DNA of 64,000 nucleotides from Prunella strophiata (Eukaryota > Chordata > Aves > Passeriformes > Prunellidae). The notes under the pieces were generated by a model. That model did no database searches and had not been told where the DNA came from. It saw nothing but the letters and a program-made list of their open reading frames with translations. Below are positions 45,401-57,699 of the stretch, piece by piece. Made by a program: the position numbers and the translations under genes. How positions within the stretch are numbered: the first letter of the stretch is position 1; every line of letters begins with the position of its first letter. The stretch spans positions 69,115,835-69,179,834 of the forward strand of contig JAZBQD010000014.1 in assembly GCA_036583965.1 (NCBI GenBank), given 5' to 3'.

Positions 45401-48400
45401 TCACTCTTTTGCAGGAGTAATTTCTGGAGGCGAGGAATGGCTGGCAACGATTCCAGATTTCTTGGCAGCCAAATCCTATTTACCCAGAGCATTCACCCAA
45501 AGGTTTACAAACCTAAAGGGGGATTTAAAGGGAATTTGGGCACCTAACTCCAAAACAGCCAACCTAAAATCCCCACTCATCCATCACCTGATCCCAGAGG
45601 TTCTGAGCTTGCACAGCTACCATTTTTTTTCCCCTGTACTGCTGGTCAGAAGAGCTTTGGTCATGGCAAGCTGAGCAGTTCTTACCAGAGAAAGCCCCCT
45701 GCTCTTTAGTTAACTCCCTGGAAATCTCTTTATCCCTCAGCAGTTCCCAGCCAGCATGAGGCTCTCTGCAGCCACAGCGGCAGAGCTGCTGCTGGCTTGT
45801 TTTAAAATGCAGCAGGCTCCTTCTTCCCTCCATCCATAAAATAGCTTGGAGAAGAGTCCCTCCTCGGGCTGTGGAGGCCAAATCTTGGTTTTTCCTCCAC
45901 TCTTCTTTTCCTGTTGCACACGAGTATCAATGAGGATGTTTGTTTCAAGTGGAGAGGGCTTTCCCCATTTTTCCCAAATTTCTCATCCTGAGTCCCCTAA
46001 AGCATGAGTTTGTGAGAGGTTGAGGTGTCATTTGGGAAATGACAGAGGTGGACACAAATGTTGTCAGGCAAAAGTAGAAAAACAAGCTATTGCCTTTGAG
46101 CATCACAGGAAAATGACCTGGGGGACCAGGAAGGAGGGAGAAAATTGGTGGAAGAGGGGGATGAATTTATCCCATGAGGGAGGAGGAAGAAACCTCACTT
46201 TAAAGTGTGAGGAGTAAACTACCACATTTCCCTGCTTGACTGCAGAAGGAGTTGAGAAAAATAGATATTGAATCCCTGGATGAACTAAATTGAGGAGAGA
46301 ATGGCTCCCAGGTCACACAGCCCAGCTGCTGGGTGGGCCATGGCTTTGGCATGCATTCTGTTCTCCCAGTGCCAGCACTATAAAATGTTTTAATTGCTGT
46401 TTTCACCTGGTTTGAAATCAGGGTGATGACTTCCTTATCTGTGCCTACACATATCTCGCTTGGTGCTGGCCACTGACCCTTTTCAGATTAGTGGAGTGCA
46501 TCCAGCTCCATCTGCTCCTGCCTGGGCCACAACTTGATGGAGCTTTTTAATTAATTGGTTTCTCTCACATTCTTCTTTTCTCCATGGCCACGGGGTTTCC
46601 CCTCCAATCCTTCCCACATTGAAATCCACTTCCAGAGCAATCTGAACTGCATCTGAAGCCACACCAACAGCAAGATGTATTTTTTCCCCTCCATCAGTTG
46701 TGCAATAGCTTTGTTTGCCCACACCTGTGTGGGATTGTCTCTGTTCGGGAACGGCAATCAGCAAGGACATAGCAAGGAAACTTAATTTGTCAAATAAAGG
46801 AGGATGTGTAATGATATTGCTATTCCTGCAGCTGAATTTTTCTTGGTGGGTTGTAGAATTATCACAGAAGATCCTAAAGTTCCTACCAGGCACAGGTTTG
46901 TCCCATCCTTGTGATCTATCATGTTCTCTCTCAATAGACAACCCCCAACCCTCAAACCTTCAGAATCCAGTGTGGAGGAAGCCAAAAAACAAATTCCAGA
47001 CAGTTTGTATGGCACACAATTGATGATAGCATCAAGCTTGAAGTGACCAGACTGAGAGCAGCTTACAGCTGAAAAATCACCCCTGATGTCCACTATTTTG
47101 GGCTGATTATTTTATTCCCTGTCTCTGTCAGCAGTGCCCAAGGGGCAAGCAGGATCATAATCCCATTGGCCCCGCCCGGCCCCCCGATCACACTCAGACA
47201 CTGAGATGTGTTCACTAACGTGGCAAATATTTTCATCTAACATATGAAATACCTAGCAGGGAGCTAAAAGGGAAGGACAACACTCACTCTGGCAAGGTGA
47301 CATCATTTCTTCAAGTCCTCAGCAAGCTGAGAACCAGGAAACTTTAGAGCAGTTGGCCACTGCATGGGGTAAAGAAGGATGTGTGAAGTTTAACTCACTT
47401 GAAGTCATCTAAAGTTCAGTGAGGATCTGGTCAAAACCCCACAGAAATCAGCAAGAGCCTTTCCACAGGTTTCCATCCCCTGAAGGATTGTGCAGCAGAG
47501 ACAAGACTGCAAGTTCCAACTACAGAGAGTTGCAAATCACAGGGCATCAAAGTTTGGGAAGCCTCTGAACATCCCTCCCTGCAGCAATTACTTCTCTGCC
47601 AGCTTTTGTGCTGGGGGGAGGTATCAGCTACCTGAAGTTCTGTGTGCAAACACGTTTCTCTGTGTGACTTTCTGGGAGGCAGGCAGGAATATAAAAAAGC
47701 AGCAGCCCAGGAGTGGGCATTGCTTGCTGGGGATTGTAAATTCCTGCAGAGCAGGAGGATTCCTGCAGTGGTTCCTGGAGTTTGGAAGGAGCTGTGAGTC
47801 CCTGCAGGTGTGGTGGGATGGGAAAGGGAGGGGTGAAAATACCCCTGGGAGGGCATACCCAAGAGTGAGGAGGTAAAAACACCACCATGAACATCACAAA
47901 TCATCCAGGACAGTTCTCAGGATGGTGACAACTCTTCATAAGCCCTCCTCTGATTGTGCTGAAGGAAGGGACTGGAATCTGTCAACCCTTGGATGAAGAA
48001 GGATATTGGCAGGACCAGAGAAGAAGGGAGGATGCTGGAAATCTTCCTTATATAACAGTTTTAATGTTATTATAACTGAGTTTCACCTGTATCAGTGTGG
48101 ATTATGAGTGTGAGTTAATTAACTTTCACATTATACTTAGACGGGCTAATAATAATATTTTTTTGGCGTGGGGTCTGCTCTGTTTCACACACAACAAAAC
48201 TCTGAGTGTAATACCAGGACCATTTCAGACCATTTTTGAAGGAATATGGTGGCAAGTGACCCAAAAAAAACCCCAACAATTGAATTCCATGGTGTAGTTT
48301 TGGCACAGGGAAAAGAAGGAGCTGCAGCTGAAGGAGAGAACAAGACCATGTGAGTCCCAGGGGATGTGAATATTTATTGGAGAAGAAATGCAGCAGCATA

Positions 48401-48420
48401 TGACCTAGGAAGAGGTGAAA
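42470..48420. other. Contig 2 unique sequence, gene-free
   Basis: No exon seen. The AT-rich block 44755-44990 has TAATCTTATAGCTGCTGTG and ACATCACGTGTAAATG (an E-box/CRE-like CACGTG) and is repeat-free. Confidence 0.4.
44421..44446. repeat. (GT)12 dinucleotide repeat
   Basis: Pure GT run between AATAGA and AGGAGC. Confidence 0.95.
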
Positions 48421-48427
48421 TTTTCAG

Positions 48428-48500
48428 GGCTTTTTTTTGTTGTTGTTGTTGTTGGTTTTTTTTGGGGTTTTTTTTGTTTTGTTTTTTTTTTTTTTTTAAT
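48428..48500. repeat. T/G low-complexity tract
   Basis: A (TTG)n piece followed by long T runs with G interruptions. Confidence 0.9.
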
Positions 48501-49279
48501 TTCAGAAAGGAAAGACAAAAAAAACACAGGGGGAAAAATGCTAAAAATCTAAAGGTGAAAGGTAACTTCTCCCAGGAAATATCAGTGGCAGTAACTGTCA
48601 CTTTATTAAAGAAGGTGAAGAAGCAAGAAACAGCCAAAACAGAAACAGGCTTGACAAAGTGGGCAACAAATGTGAAAATAATGCTGCTTCCTTGGTAAAC
48701 AGGCTCAGTAGCAATGAAATAAATATTGGTTCTAGCTGAAAGAGTCCATCAAATCCATATCAGCAAACCTCAGTGTCACAGGGAAAAACCAAGGCAGGAG
48801 ACCAAGATGGTTGTACCAGGAATGCTTAAAAGCCTGGATATTTGGGCAAGGAAAAACAAAAAATTGCACATAAAGTGGGAGGAAGGCTGCAAATTCAATG
48901 AAAAATAAAGGAAAAGTGCAACTATGGAGGAATAAAACCAAGGAGTTTAATGTAGATAGTGAATAAAAGTGATTTAACAACAACAAAAGAAAGATCTGGA
49001 AATCATTCCAAATAAGGGGATGAAAAAAAGAGCAAGTCTGGTATTTCATTGGAAAGAAAAATACACATCCTGTGATGCAGAGATGGCATGAAGTAGACCA
49101 TCTCTTCACAAAGTTGGTAAGACATTTCTGTCTTCTTGCAAAAAGGAAAAAGGAAAGTTAATTGTGATCTGATAGATAACACAATTAATTATAAAATTGA
49201 TGGAAAAGAAAGAACAGCCCTGTGAGAGAAACAGAAGTGGTGTGGGGGTAACACAGATGGATCTGAGCCACCAGGACCT

Positions 49280-50080
49280 CATAGAATCTTCTGGAATGCT
49301 AAAGGAGGTGGCTCTGAGCAGTTTATTCCTTTGACTAACCCAGGGATGGCAGGGGAGGTCCCAAAGGACAGGAGAGCAGTGAGCATGGCAAGTGTCTTAG
49401 AAGGGAAAGAGAAAAGCAAAAGGCTGGGCAGCCTAATCTCAATGCTTAGGGTGATCCTGGAGGAAATTTCTAAATTATTATTGGGGGTTACATCTGCCCC
49501 ACACATCTGTATGATTTATTCTGTGATATAACTGATTTATACTGTGATATAATCATATTTAACGTGCAACCCACAAGCACCATGAAGAATGTTTGATAGC
49601 ACAGATTTCCCCGGATCAGGGAAAGCAGGAGGTGTGGAGGGACAACACCTGAAATCACCTGAAGGGTTTTCTAGCACCTCCAATAGAGGTGAGGTTTGTG
49701 TGAAATCATGGTCTAGCAGGCAACTGTTGTTAAATGCCAGGCTCAATGACAAAATAGTTTATTGTACATCAGAAGGGGATCCCACTTCTCATGGGATCAG
49801 GCCTTAGGTGGCATTCAAATGTTCAATATTTCCTGATGACTTCCACCAGGGTGTTGACACCTCAGAAAACATTCAGAGGTTTAGGTTAGTGAGTAGGGAA
49901 TTTTTTTTCATTGAAAGGGTGGTCAGGCTGCCCAGGGAAATGGTGGAGGAAGTGCTGAAATGATGTGTGGATATGACATTTGAAAATAATATGGTTTGGT
50001 AGTGCCGGGCTAATGGTTAGACTTGATGATGTCAAAGATGTTTTCCAGTCTTAACAATCTACAAAAATAAATCTCTTCCC
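49280..50080 (+). mobile_element. Old CR1 LINE (reverse transcriptase region and 3' end)
   Basis: Diverged sense CR1. The part around 49345-49460 resembles the reverse-transcriptase region (GGAGGTCCCAAAGGACAGGA, then CAGCCTAATCTCAATGCTTA). The part at 49910-50060 resembles the 3' end (GGTCAGGCTGCCCAGGGAAA, GGTTAGACTTGATGATGTCA). Many stops; non-functional. Upstream sequence to about 48600 may belong to it, but I cannot confirm. Confidence 0.65.
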
Positions 50081-51301
50081 TTCAAAATGCTTTCCCATCT
50101 CACCAATCTGCTTCAGCACCCACACATTGAGATATTTTGACCTTCCACACTCCAAGAAGCAAACCCAGCTCTGTATAGGAGGGGTAACAAGTTCCAGGGG
50201 TCACATGAACATTCTGCCTGAGATCCCACAACTGATGTCACCCATGATGTTGTCAGGTGTAGGCTTCTATTTTTTACAGCAATATGGGCTACCACAGACA
50301 TCAGTGTTCCCTGCTCTCGTGTGCCAGAAGAGATCTCAAGAGGAAAAAGGGAGTGGGGAGAAGAGAGAGGTTTGGAATTGTAGAGTAAAATACCCATTTT
50401 TTAGGCCATCTTGCCAAGTGGATGGATTTATCTTGTCTCTAAGGCCTTCTGGCAGGATTACAGAAGGCACAGAATTCCTGTCCTCTGGTTCCAGCAGACA
50501 CAAAACCCACCTGTCCTTTTCCCCCTCTTACACCAGGAACTAATTCCAACAGATCAATGCAATGCATCCTTTAACAAGTCAGCTTCTGGAAGCTTTCTGT
50601 GTTTCATTGATTTAATACATTCCTGTTACACCTTTGGAAGGAAAAATGACACCAAGATTGCCCCCTCACACCAAAGAAAGCAGCTCCCATCTCTGTGGCC
50701 ACTTCCAAGAGACACAGCAGGATTTTGGGACTGGTGTGATGCCCCAGGGGGTTCTTTGTCCTCTCCTCCCTTGTCATGAGTCCAGACAGGAGCAGGATGG
50801 ATTTGCCATCTAATACAAATATGGACATAGAGCAGCTTTGATTCTGAGAGTAAAGAAAACAAAACTAGCCCAGGGTTCTTGCTCTCTTAGCTCTGATGAC
50901 TGGATTTTTCTCTTAGATATCCCAAGGAGGTTTGCAGGTTTTTTTAACAGATAAAAAAGCAACTGAGCAAACTTCTTGATGTAGTCTGGGCCCACCAGGT
51001 TTACCTGATGAACACAGGCAATTTTGGAGGGGTAGATCTCCCTGTCTCACTGAGGCAAGTTCAAGCTGCCCACAGATCCCACCAGTCCATGAAGCAGGGA
51101 CAGCAGACCCTCTTGGCAATCCCACCACAAGATCAGACAGGGTGGATGGCACCTGCTGTGGGTAACATCAGATGCTGGAAGGACATTGGGTTCCCAAGCA
51201 GGTCCCCCTGGGATCATTCCAGCCTGTAAATCATGTCAAAGAGGAAAAAATCACCTTTTTCTCCAGCCTTGAGCTACTCCTGTGCAGCCACAGTCCCTGA
51301 G

Positions 51302-51601
51302 TGTCACTGTGGTGCACAAAAGACACAACGCAGACAGCAGCTCTTTGCAAGGTGTGAGAGAGCAAAAAGAGAAGTTTATTGAATCTGACTCCATTTATAG
51401 TTTTCTGAAATCCCAGTGTCATTGGAGGGTGACAGTGCCACCTCCTCAATGCCACTGGACAACCCAACAGTCCATCAAGTTGCTCTTCCCCCATAGAGGA
51501 AGACAAAACAATAAGTTATTTACAGAAAGTGTGTGAGAAAGTTCTGCACAAGAATGTAAACATCAGAAGGCTTTAGAGAAACTTAAAAAATCAGGGCGAC
51601 A
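51302..51601 (-). mobile_element. Solo LTR, family C, copy 2
   Basis: This 300-bp element is the reverse complement of the LTR at 2067-2361 along its full length, with scattered substitutions. Its terminal bases read TGTC...GACA. Flanks are CCTGAG (51296-51301) and CATGAG (51602-51607), a 6-bp target duplication with one mismatch, so it is somewhat old. No internal retroviral sequence adjoins it. Confidence 0.88.
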
Positions 51602-51624
51602 CATGAGGAACAGGAGTCACAGAG

Positions 51625-51890
51625 TTATGGAATCATGGAATGGTTTGGATTGGAAGGAACCCTAAAGATCATCCAGTTCCACCCCCTGCCATGGGCAGGG
51701 ACACCTTCCACTATCCCAGGTTGCTGAAAACTCCATCCAACCTGGCCTTGAACTTCCAGGGATGAGGACTCCACAACATCTCTGGGCAACCTGTTCCACT
51801 GCCTCACTTTATAGTAAATATAAAGTAAACATCTAATCTAAACTTACCCTCCTTCAGCTGAAATTACCTCAGAGTCACTTCTCCTCCTTG
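51625..51890 (-). mobile_element. CR1 LINE 3' end
   Basis: Reverse CR1 tail (GAATCATGGAATGGTTTGGA, CTGCCATGGGCAGGGACACC, CAACCTGGCCTTGAACTTCC, GGGCAACCTGTTCCACTGCC) beginning 24 bases after the family C LTR. Confidence 0.92.
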
Positions 51891-51899
51891 AGATGCCCC

Positions 51900-53350
51900 C
51901 AGCAAAGCAAACCCCCTTCCCCCTCAGTCCTGTCACCCTCAAGCAGACCCTGGCCCAAAGGAACCAGGATTTGTGGTCGGCTCATCCGTCTCTGAAAGAG
52001 TCCGAGGGCAACCGGCTCAGCTTTGGCTGGCTACACTTAATCACCCAAATCCCATCTGCACTGACAGTGTGGTCCTGCTTCCCTCACAGTTGAAAAGGTC
52101 CCTGTAATCTCCAGGAATAGCAGCAATAGTTGTTGGCTTTTGCTGATAACCTAGCCATGTATTATTTTCTCCCAACACCAGCGCGGTTTGTTTGGTTCCC
52201 CTCGTACAGGACTCTTTAATCTTTGTTTTGACCTTAAAGGACCTGCCAGTGTTAGTCCATGAAATCAGCTTAACAACTTTCCCATCCTTTTGCTCCTGCT
52301 TTATGAGAATAATTTCCCCATTGGTTCCACTTTCCTCCTTCATCCCCTCAATTTCGCGTTTGTTGTTGTTGTTATTGGTTATTTCTCTTTCTCACCCCGG
52401 TCCCCTGCAATTCCAGCTCCCTGCAGAGAAATTACAGATTGCAGTAATAATTAGTTGGTAGTGTTATCTGCTTCTGTCCCTCTGATAGCTCTCAGAATAA
52501 AGCTGTCACCCAGCACTGACCGTCTCATGTAATCAGAATAATATAAAAATAACCTTGCTCAGCACTGCCAGAGGTTTTCTTGCTTTGGTGCCTTAATTGT
52601 GTTTGTTAATCAGAAAACACAATTAATTTCCCTGTTTCTGCATCTACAGGTTCTTTTTTTTTTTTTTTTTTCCCCTTGTTTGAGATTGTGATCCTATTTA
52701 TTTGGCTATTTCCTACCACTTTTCTACTAAAGAAACCATAATCAAACAGGGGGTGGGGAACTCTGTGATTTTATTTGAGTGGATTTGTTTGCTCGTTTTT
52801 TGCCAAGTTTCACCAGTTATCCTGGTTTTATTCTGACTGTGATTTAAACCTATTTTGAAACTTGTTTGGAATTGCACCATTTTAAAAATCATCCCTTGGA
52901 ATCTGTTCTCAGTCCATCACTCACATCTGCTTGTGTCACCTGCAGCCTTGATGTCCTCAGCTGCACCCCTCACCCTGCCTGCTGCTTGGTGACATCCCCT
53001 GAAGTCTCCAAACCACACTCCTGCAGTGACTTGGGAACCTTGGTCAGGATTTTCAAGCAACTGCTGATTCCAGTGGGAAGCAATTTGAGGAAATTCTGAG
53101 TATTTCAAGTACAAAAGAGGTTCCTGTGAGGACAAAATGGGCTTCCTGTGGGTTCTGGGTAATAAAACATTCTATGAGCATCAATCCTTCCAGGAGAGGT
53201 TGCCTGAAAGCCAAACCAATGCTCAGAGTTGTGTCTGCATGGAGGAAATTTGGACCAAGTGTTGGAAACACAGGAGCAAATCCTACTGTGAGCAAAGGAT
53301 GTGTCCCAGCCTCACTACAGAAGAGCCATGGAGATGGTCCATGAGCATTC
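51900..53350. other. Contig 2 unique sequence with possible noncoding element
   Basis: Block about 52400-52660 is repeat-free and AT-rich with AATAATTAG (TAATTA at 52448-52453), TAATTGTGTTTG and CACAATTAATTTCC, the composition of a homeodomain-rich conserved element. No exon recognised. Confidence 0.4.
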
Positions 53351-53353
53351 CAG

Positions 53354-53408
<55 letters not shown>
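53354..53408. repeat. 55-base poly(A) tract
   Basis: An uninterrupted A55 between ATTCCAG and GAGACAAAA. No polyadenylation signal lies within 30 bases upstream, and I recognise no coding sequence before it. Confidence 0.97.
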
Positions 53409-53409
<1 letters not shown>

Positions 53410-53411
<2 letters not shown>

Positions 53412-56055
53412 ACAAAAATCCTCTGCTTCAAGGATTCCCACAGAGGGAACAACTCAGAGGAAATGAGCAGCAGTTCCTCATCACACCCAGAGTGGTGGGA
53501 GCACATTCCAGGGGTACCCACGAAGACTTTGCTTAAAATTCACTCCAGCAGAGGTTGATGCTTGGAAAACACCTGAAATCCAGTCTGGGAGCAGAACTCT
53601 GGGAATTTCCTCCTTTAAAATAGCTGGGCTGCACAGCTCAGCTGTCAAATGTGAGACATATTCCAGGAAACCACTTCCCGAACAATCCACTGAGAGAAAC
53701 ATCAGCAGGGATTGCTTCAAATTCAAAGTAGCTGCAATCAACTGATAGGCAAATTATTATTCCCTGCCACAATTATCCACCTGGTTTCTGTTACAACCCC
53801 TACCAGCTTTAAAAGTCAACATCTCTCTTTCCTGATGCTAAACCTGGTAGGAAGGAGAAAGATCTGGGAGCAGAGAAAATGGACTGAAAAAGAAAAGAGG
53901 GGCAATTTGAACAGTTGGGGAAGTGTGTTGTGTGTAGGGCAGGGCAGCAGCATTCCAGAATGATGCTTGAAAGCTGTCACAGACCACAGGATAAATTTGT
54001 GGAAGATATGGGATGAAATCCTTGGGATAAAGTTGTTACTCTTGAGACAGCACATGACAGCTTTCAGCAAAAGCTGTGCTCCTCCCAAAAAAAATGTGAG
54101 GTGACTGGAGAGTCTGCAAAGGCCACAAAAGGGCCCAGAAAATAAATCCTGCTGGGAAAGTCAGTGCTGCTCAGCAGAAAGGAGACAGGACTGAGAGGTG
54201 GTTTGAGAATGGTCTTCAACAGGCAAAAAATCATTTTCAAAGCAACACTGCTCCCTGTGCCTGCTGGTGATGGGGATCTCCATGGAGGACACAATAAAGA
54301 GCTTAAAGGGCAGAGAGAGACATTCAGGAAAGAAACTGGGAGAATATTTAATGCTTAAGAAAATGCCTTTGACAGGTGTAGAGATCTCTTTGTTGAAGGT
54401 TAATGAAAGCAGGTACAGAAACCAGGATAGGATGGGCTCTGTCCTGGGACAGAGGAATAGACAAAATTAAAAACTCTGGGGTTTTTTTGGCTGTCTTCAG
54501 GCTTCTACTGGCCCATAACCTACATCAGGTGACATGGCCTTCCAGATCAGCTTGTGGGAGTCACCAGTGAACAAGCACAAAGATTTCAGGGGTCACAACA
54601 CAATCCAGGAGTCCAAAAGGCTGGAACCATTGAACTGATGGAGCAATAAAATCCAAGTAGCAGAAGTGTAAAGCTCCTGACTCTTCCTGAAAGTTTTGCA
54701 AGACTTTTCCTCAGGTCAGCAACAGCCTTACCCAGAGTCCCTGCTTAACCTGTGAGAGGGAAAACCAAATACATAGTTAAGGATGATTCTTGCATGTATC
54801 CAAAGGCTGTCACCCTGTGATAATTCTCCCAGTTTCTCCTGGAAGCCATCCTAACTCACCTTCTCTGCTCATTATTTTCCAGCCTCACAGTCTCAGGGCA
54901 AAGATAACATCCCGGAAATCAGCTTCAGGTTGTAATTACAATATATATTGGTTTACAAATTCAATTGTTTAGCAGGGCAGGCTGCAGTCAACATTCATGG
55001 GAAGAGGAGGAAAGGAATCAGATTAGAAATCAGGTGGAACAAAGGAGGATTGGAATGAGAACATGAGGGAAAAAGAGGAGGTCAGCACAGAAACAGAGAT
55101 ACCACGCATTGGTCATTTAGTACTAAGGTCAAATTTAGTCTGGACTACACATCTCTGGCTGTGAAAACTGAGTGAGTGATTAAAAGTTGGTTAAAAAAAA
55201 TTAAAAATTAAAAAGAAAGGTCAAACAAAAGATTACAGAATTTAGATACATAATTTTCCCCATAAAACTAAGGGACAAGGCTTTTATTTCTATCAGCTTT
55301 AATCTGGACACCAGAGCAGCACAGGGACTGGAAAAGAAAATAGGACCAAGCATAGGCTACCAGTGAAAGGAGATGGTTTTATAGAAAAGCAGTCTAGATT
55401 TTGTTGGATTTTTTTCCTCTTTTGTTCTGGATTAGGGTTTTTTTTAGAGCTGGGCTGGGATCATCTGAACTGAATGGACATCTGCCTTCTCTTCTGGGCT
55501 GTCAGCAGCTCAGCAGATGAGTCAATCTGAGGTTGATGCCCTGGCTGGTTGACCAGCCTCAGTCCCCTGATGAGGAAGCACAAATTGCTATTAAAGGTAA
55601 CATGAACAGGCTCGCAGGCTGGGTGTATCTGTAACAGCTGGATTTGGCAGCTGGCTTGTTAAACCACTCCAAATGCAGAGGGAGGAGTGCTAGTGAGCAG
55701 CTGCATCCACTGGAAGACGCTGTGCAAATCCACAGGAAGCGCTGGTGAGCAGCTGGAACACGCCAGATTTCCCATTTTTGAGCCTGGTTGATGAGGGTGG
55801 TTTGTACCAGTCCTGTGCTTGCTGCTCAGCAGTCAGTTTGACAGACAGAAAAACACATCTTCATCTTATCAGCTGCATCACCTCCCTGCACTGCTTTCAC
55901 CATTTCTTGTGTCTGTGCCCCAGGGCAGCTTGAGAACAGGGTGGTAATGCCCATCTTAGGCCAACACCTGGGTATGGATGGTGAGGCAGAGTTAAATTCT
56001 TCCCCTCTTAAGGACCTGTGGAAGAAAGATTGGTCTGAATAGTTAAAATTTGCCA
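53410..56055. other. Contig 2 unique sequence
   Basis: No exon or clear repeat recognised; some of 53950-54560 could be an old unrecognised repeat. Confidence 0.4.
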
Positions 56056-56059
56056 TTTG

Positions 56060-56330
56060 CAAACTGCTGGAGGATGGAGGTACCTCTGGAGATCATCTGG
56101 CCAAATCCTTCTGTTCAAGTAGGAACAGTTGAACCAAGAGCTGTGTCCAACTGGGTTTTGAATATTTCCATGGATGGAGAGAACACAACCTCCCCAGGCA
56201 ACTCATAGCAGTGTTAGATCACCCTCTCAGTAAAAAAAAAAAAAAAAAATTGTTTTCTTTTTATGTTTAAACAGAATTTCCTGTGTCTCATGGGAGCTTG
56301 ACCACTCCCCAAAATCCTTGTTGTGAAACC
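56060..56330 (-). mobile_element. Old CR1 LINE fragment
   Basis: Reverse, diverged CR1 with GGAGATCATCTGGCCAAATC, GGGTTTTGAATATTTCCATG and CTCCCCAGGCAACTCATAGC, then an A tract and TTTAAACAGAATTTCCTGTG. Confidence 0.75.
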
Positions 56331-56334
56331 CCCA

Positions 56335-57490
56335 GAGAAAAGATCCTGTAAAACATCTCGGGCTGAGCTACAGAAAAGTGTTATTTCAGGTCAGAAGGAC
56401 CAGATTTGCAGCCCAAGAACAAGCAAAGATGACAAGTCCCATCCCCACATGAGACTTTTCTCTCCTGCCTACATAGCTGCAAAAGTCAACTTTTTATTTT
56501 TCTTTGTAAAAAAGAACATTGTAAAATAAACTGGCTGATAGGAAATGAAGATTTCTGATTGCCCCAAGCATTTCACGAGACATTATTGCTTCAGCTGCAG
56601 CTATCCTGTCTTAAATATTGATTTAAGACTATTTCATAAATGACCTTTCAAGGGAGAGGCCTAAAAGAGATGGCATGGAGCTGATTTTAAATTTTCTCTT
56701 CAATGCTTCTAACCAAACACAACCACAGCAGGAGGCGACGTGAAAATGTGTCTGAAATTTCACCTGCCAGACTCAGGAAAAGCCTCACCCTGATGCTAAA
56801 AGCATTAATAGCTGTAGTAATTTGCATGCAAGGCCTCTGTCAGACTTTGTGTGAGTTTTGTGCGTGTTCAGTCTCACGTTGGTGCCCTTTGGCAGATGGC
56901 ACTGAAACCTCCCAGTCCCATGGCAGGAGCCAGGATGCTGGAGTCAACAGCAGGTCTTTCCTTGGGGACTGCAGAACCAGACTTCTCTGCTTTCACAAAT
57001 TTCACAGAGCCAAAACCAAAGCAAATGAGTTCCCAGTTCTAATCATCTCCCTCACACATCGGCACAGGGTTGGATTTTACCCGGACGCTTGGAGCTGGAA
57101 ACCTTCAAGTGACCCAGCTACAAGGTGCTTTACAACCCCGTGCAAAGCTGAGAGAGTGAACTCTCCCAGCTCATCTGCAGCACAAAGGGAGGGAGGAATC
57201 ATCTGCTCATCAGCTCATGCACCTGGAAGGAATGGACGAGCTTCAGGACACAAAACCCTCCATCATATTTTTTCCAAGCAATTAAAACCAGCAGACAGGG
57301 AGCAGAACTGCCATGGTGAGAGCATTGCTGGGAGTCCTCCATCCCTCTTTACCAGCTGAGTGAGGCTGCTGAAGTGAAAGACCAGGCTTGGGAAAAAGGA
57401 GCTCTCTTGTCTCTGAGGACAACATGTCCTCAGAGGCAGGAGGGATGGTAGGATTGGTGGTTGACAGCTGATGGCTGCTGAGCATCCTGT
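56335..57490. other. Contig 2 sequence with octamer motif
   Basis: Repeat-free 56540-56870 contains a perfect POU octamer ATTTGCAT at 56820-56827 close to ATTAATAGC. A 218-residue open frame at 56703-57359 matches nothing I know and is probably chance. Confidence 0.4.
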
Positions 57491-57494
57491 GAAA

Positions 57495-57690
57495 TGGGGA
57501 GGCCCTGGCACAGGGTGCCCAGAGAAGCTGTGGCTGCCCCTGGATCCCTGGAAGTGTCCAAGACCAGGCTGGATGGGGCTTGGAGCAGCCTGGGGTAGTG
57601 GAAGGTGTCCCTGCCCATGACACGGAATGATCTTTATGGTCCCTTCCAACCCAAACCAGTCTGTGATCCTATGATTTTAAGAACCTATTA
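57495..57690 (+). mobile_element. CR1 LINE 3' end
   Basis: Sense CR1: GCACAGGGTGCCCAGAGAAG, GACCAGGCTGGATGGGGCTT, GGAAGGTGTCCCTGCCCATG and tail CCCTTCCAACCCAAACCAGT, ending GATCCTATGATTTTA. Confidence 0.92.
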
Positions 57691-57699
57691 AATTATTAT

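Noticed and set aside
48366..48698. Lysine-rich frame resembling the ITIH2 region after the VIT start
   Set aside because: Only a few residues are similar, there is no splice pattern, and it arises from A-rich sequence.
56703..57359. 218-residue plus-strand open frame
   Set aside because: No domain, no family resemblance, no splice context; composition fits chance. Kept only as a note on the octamer block.
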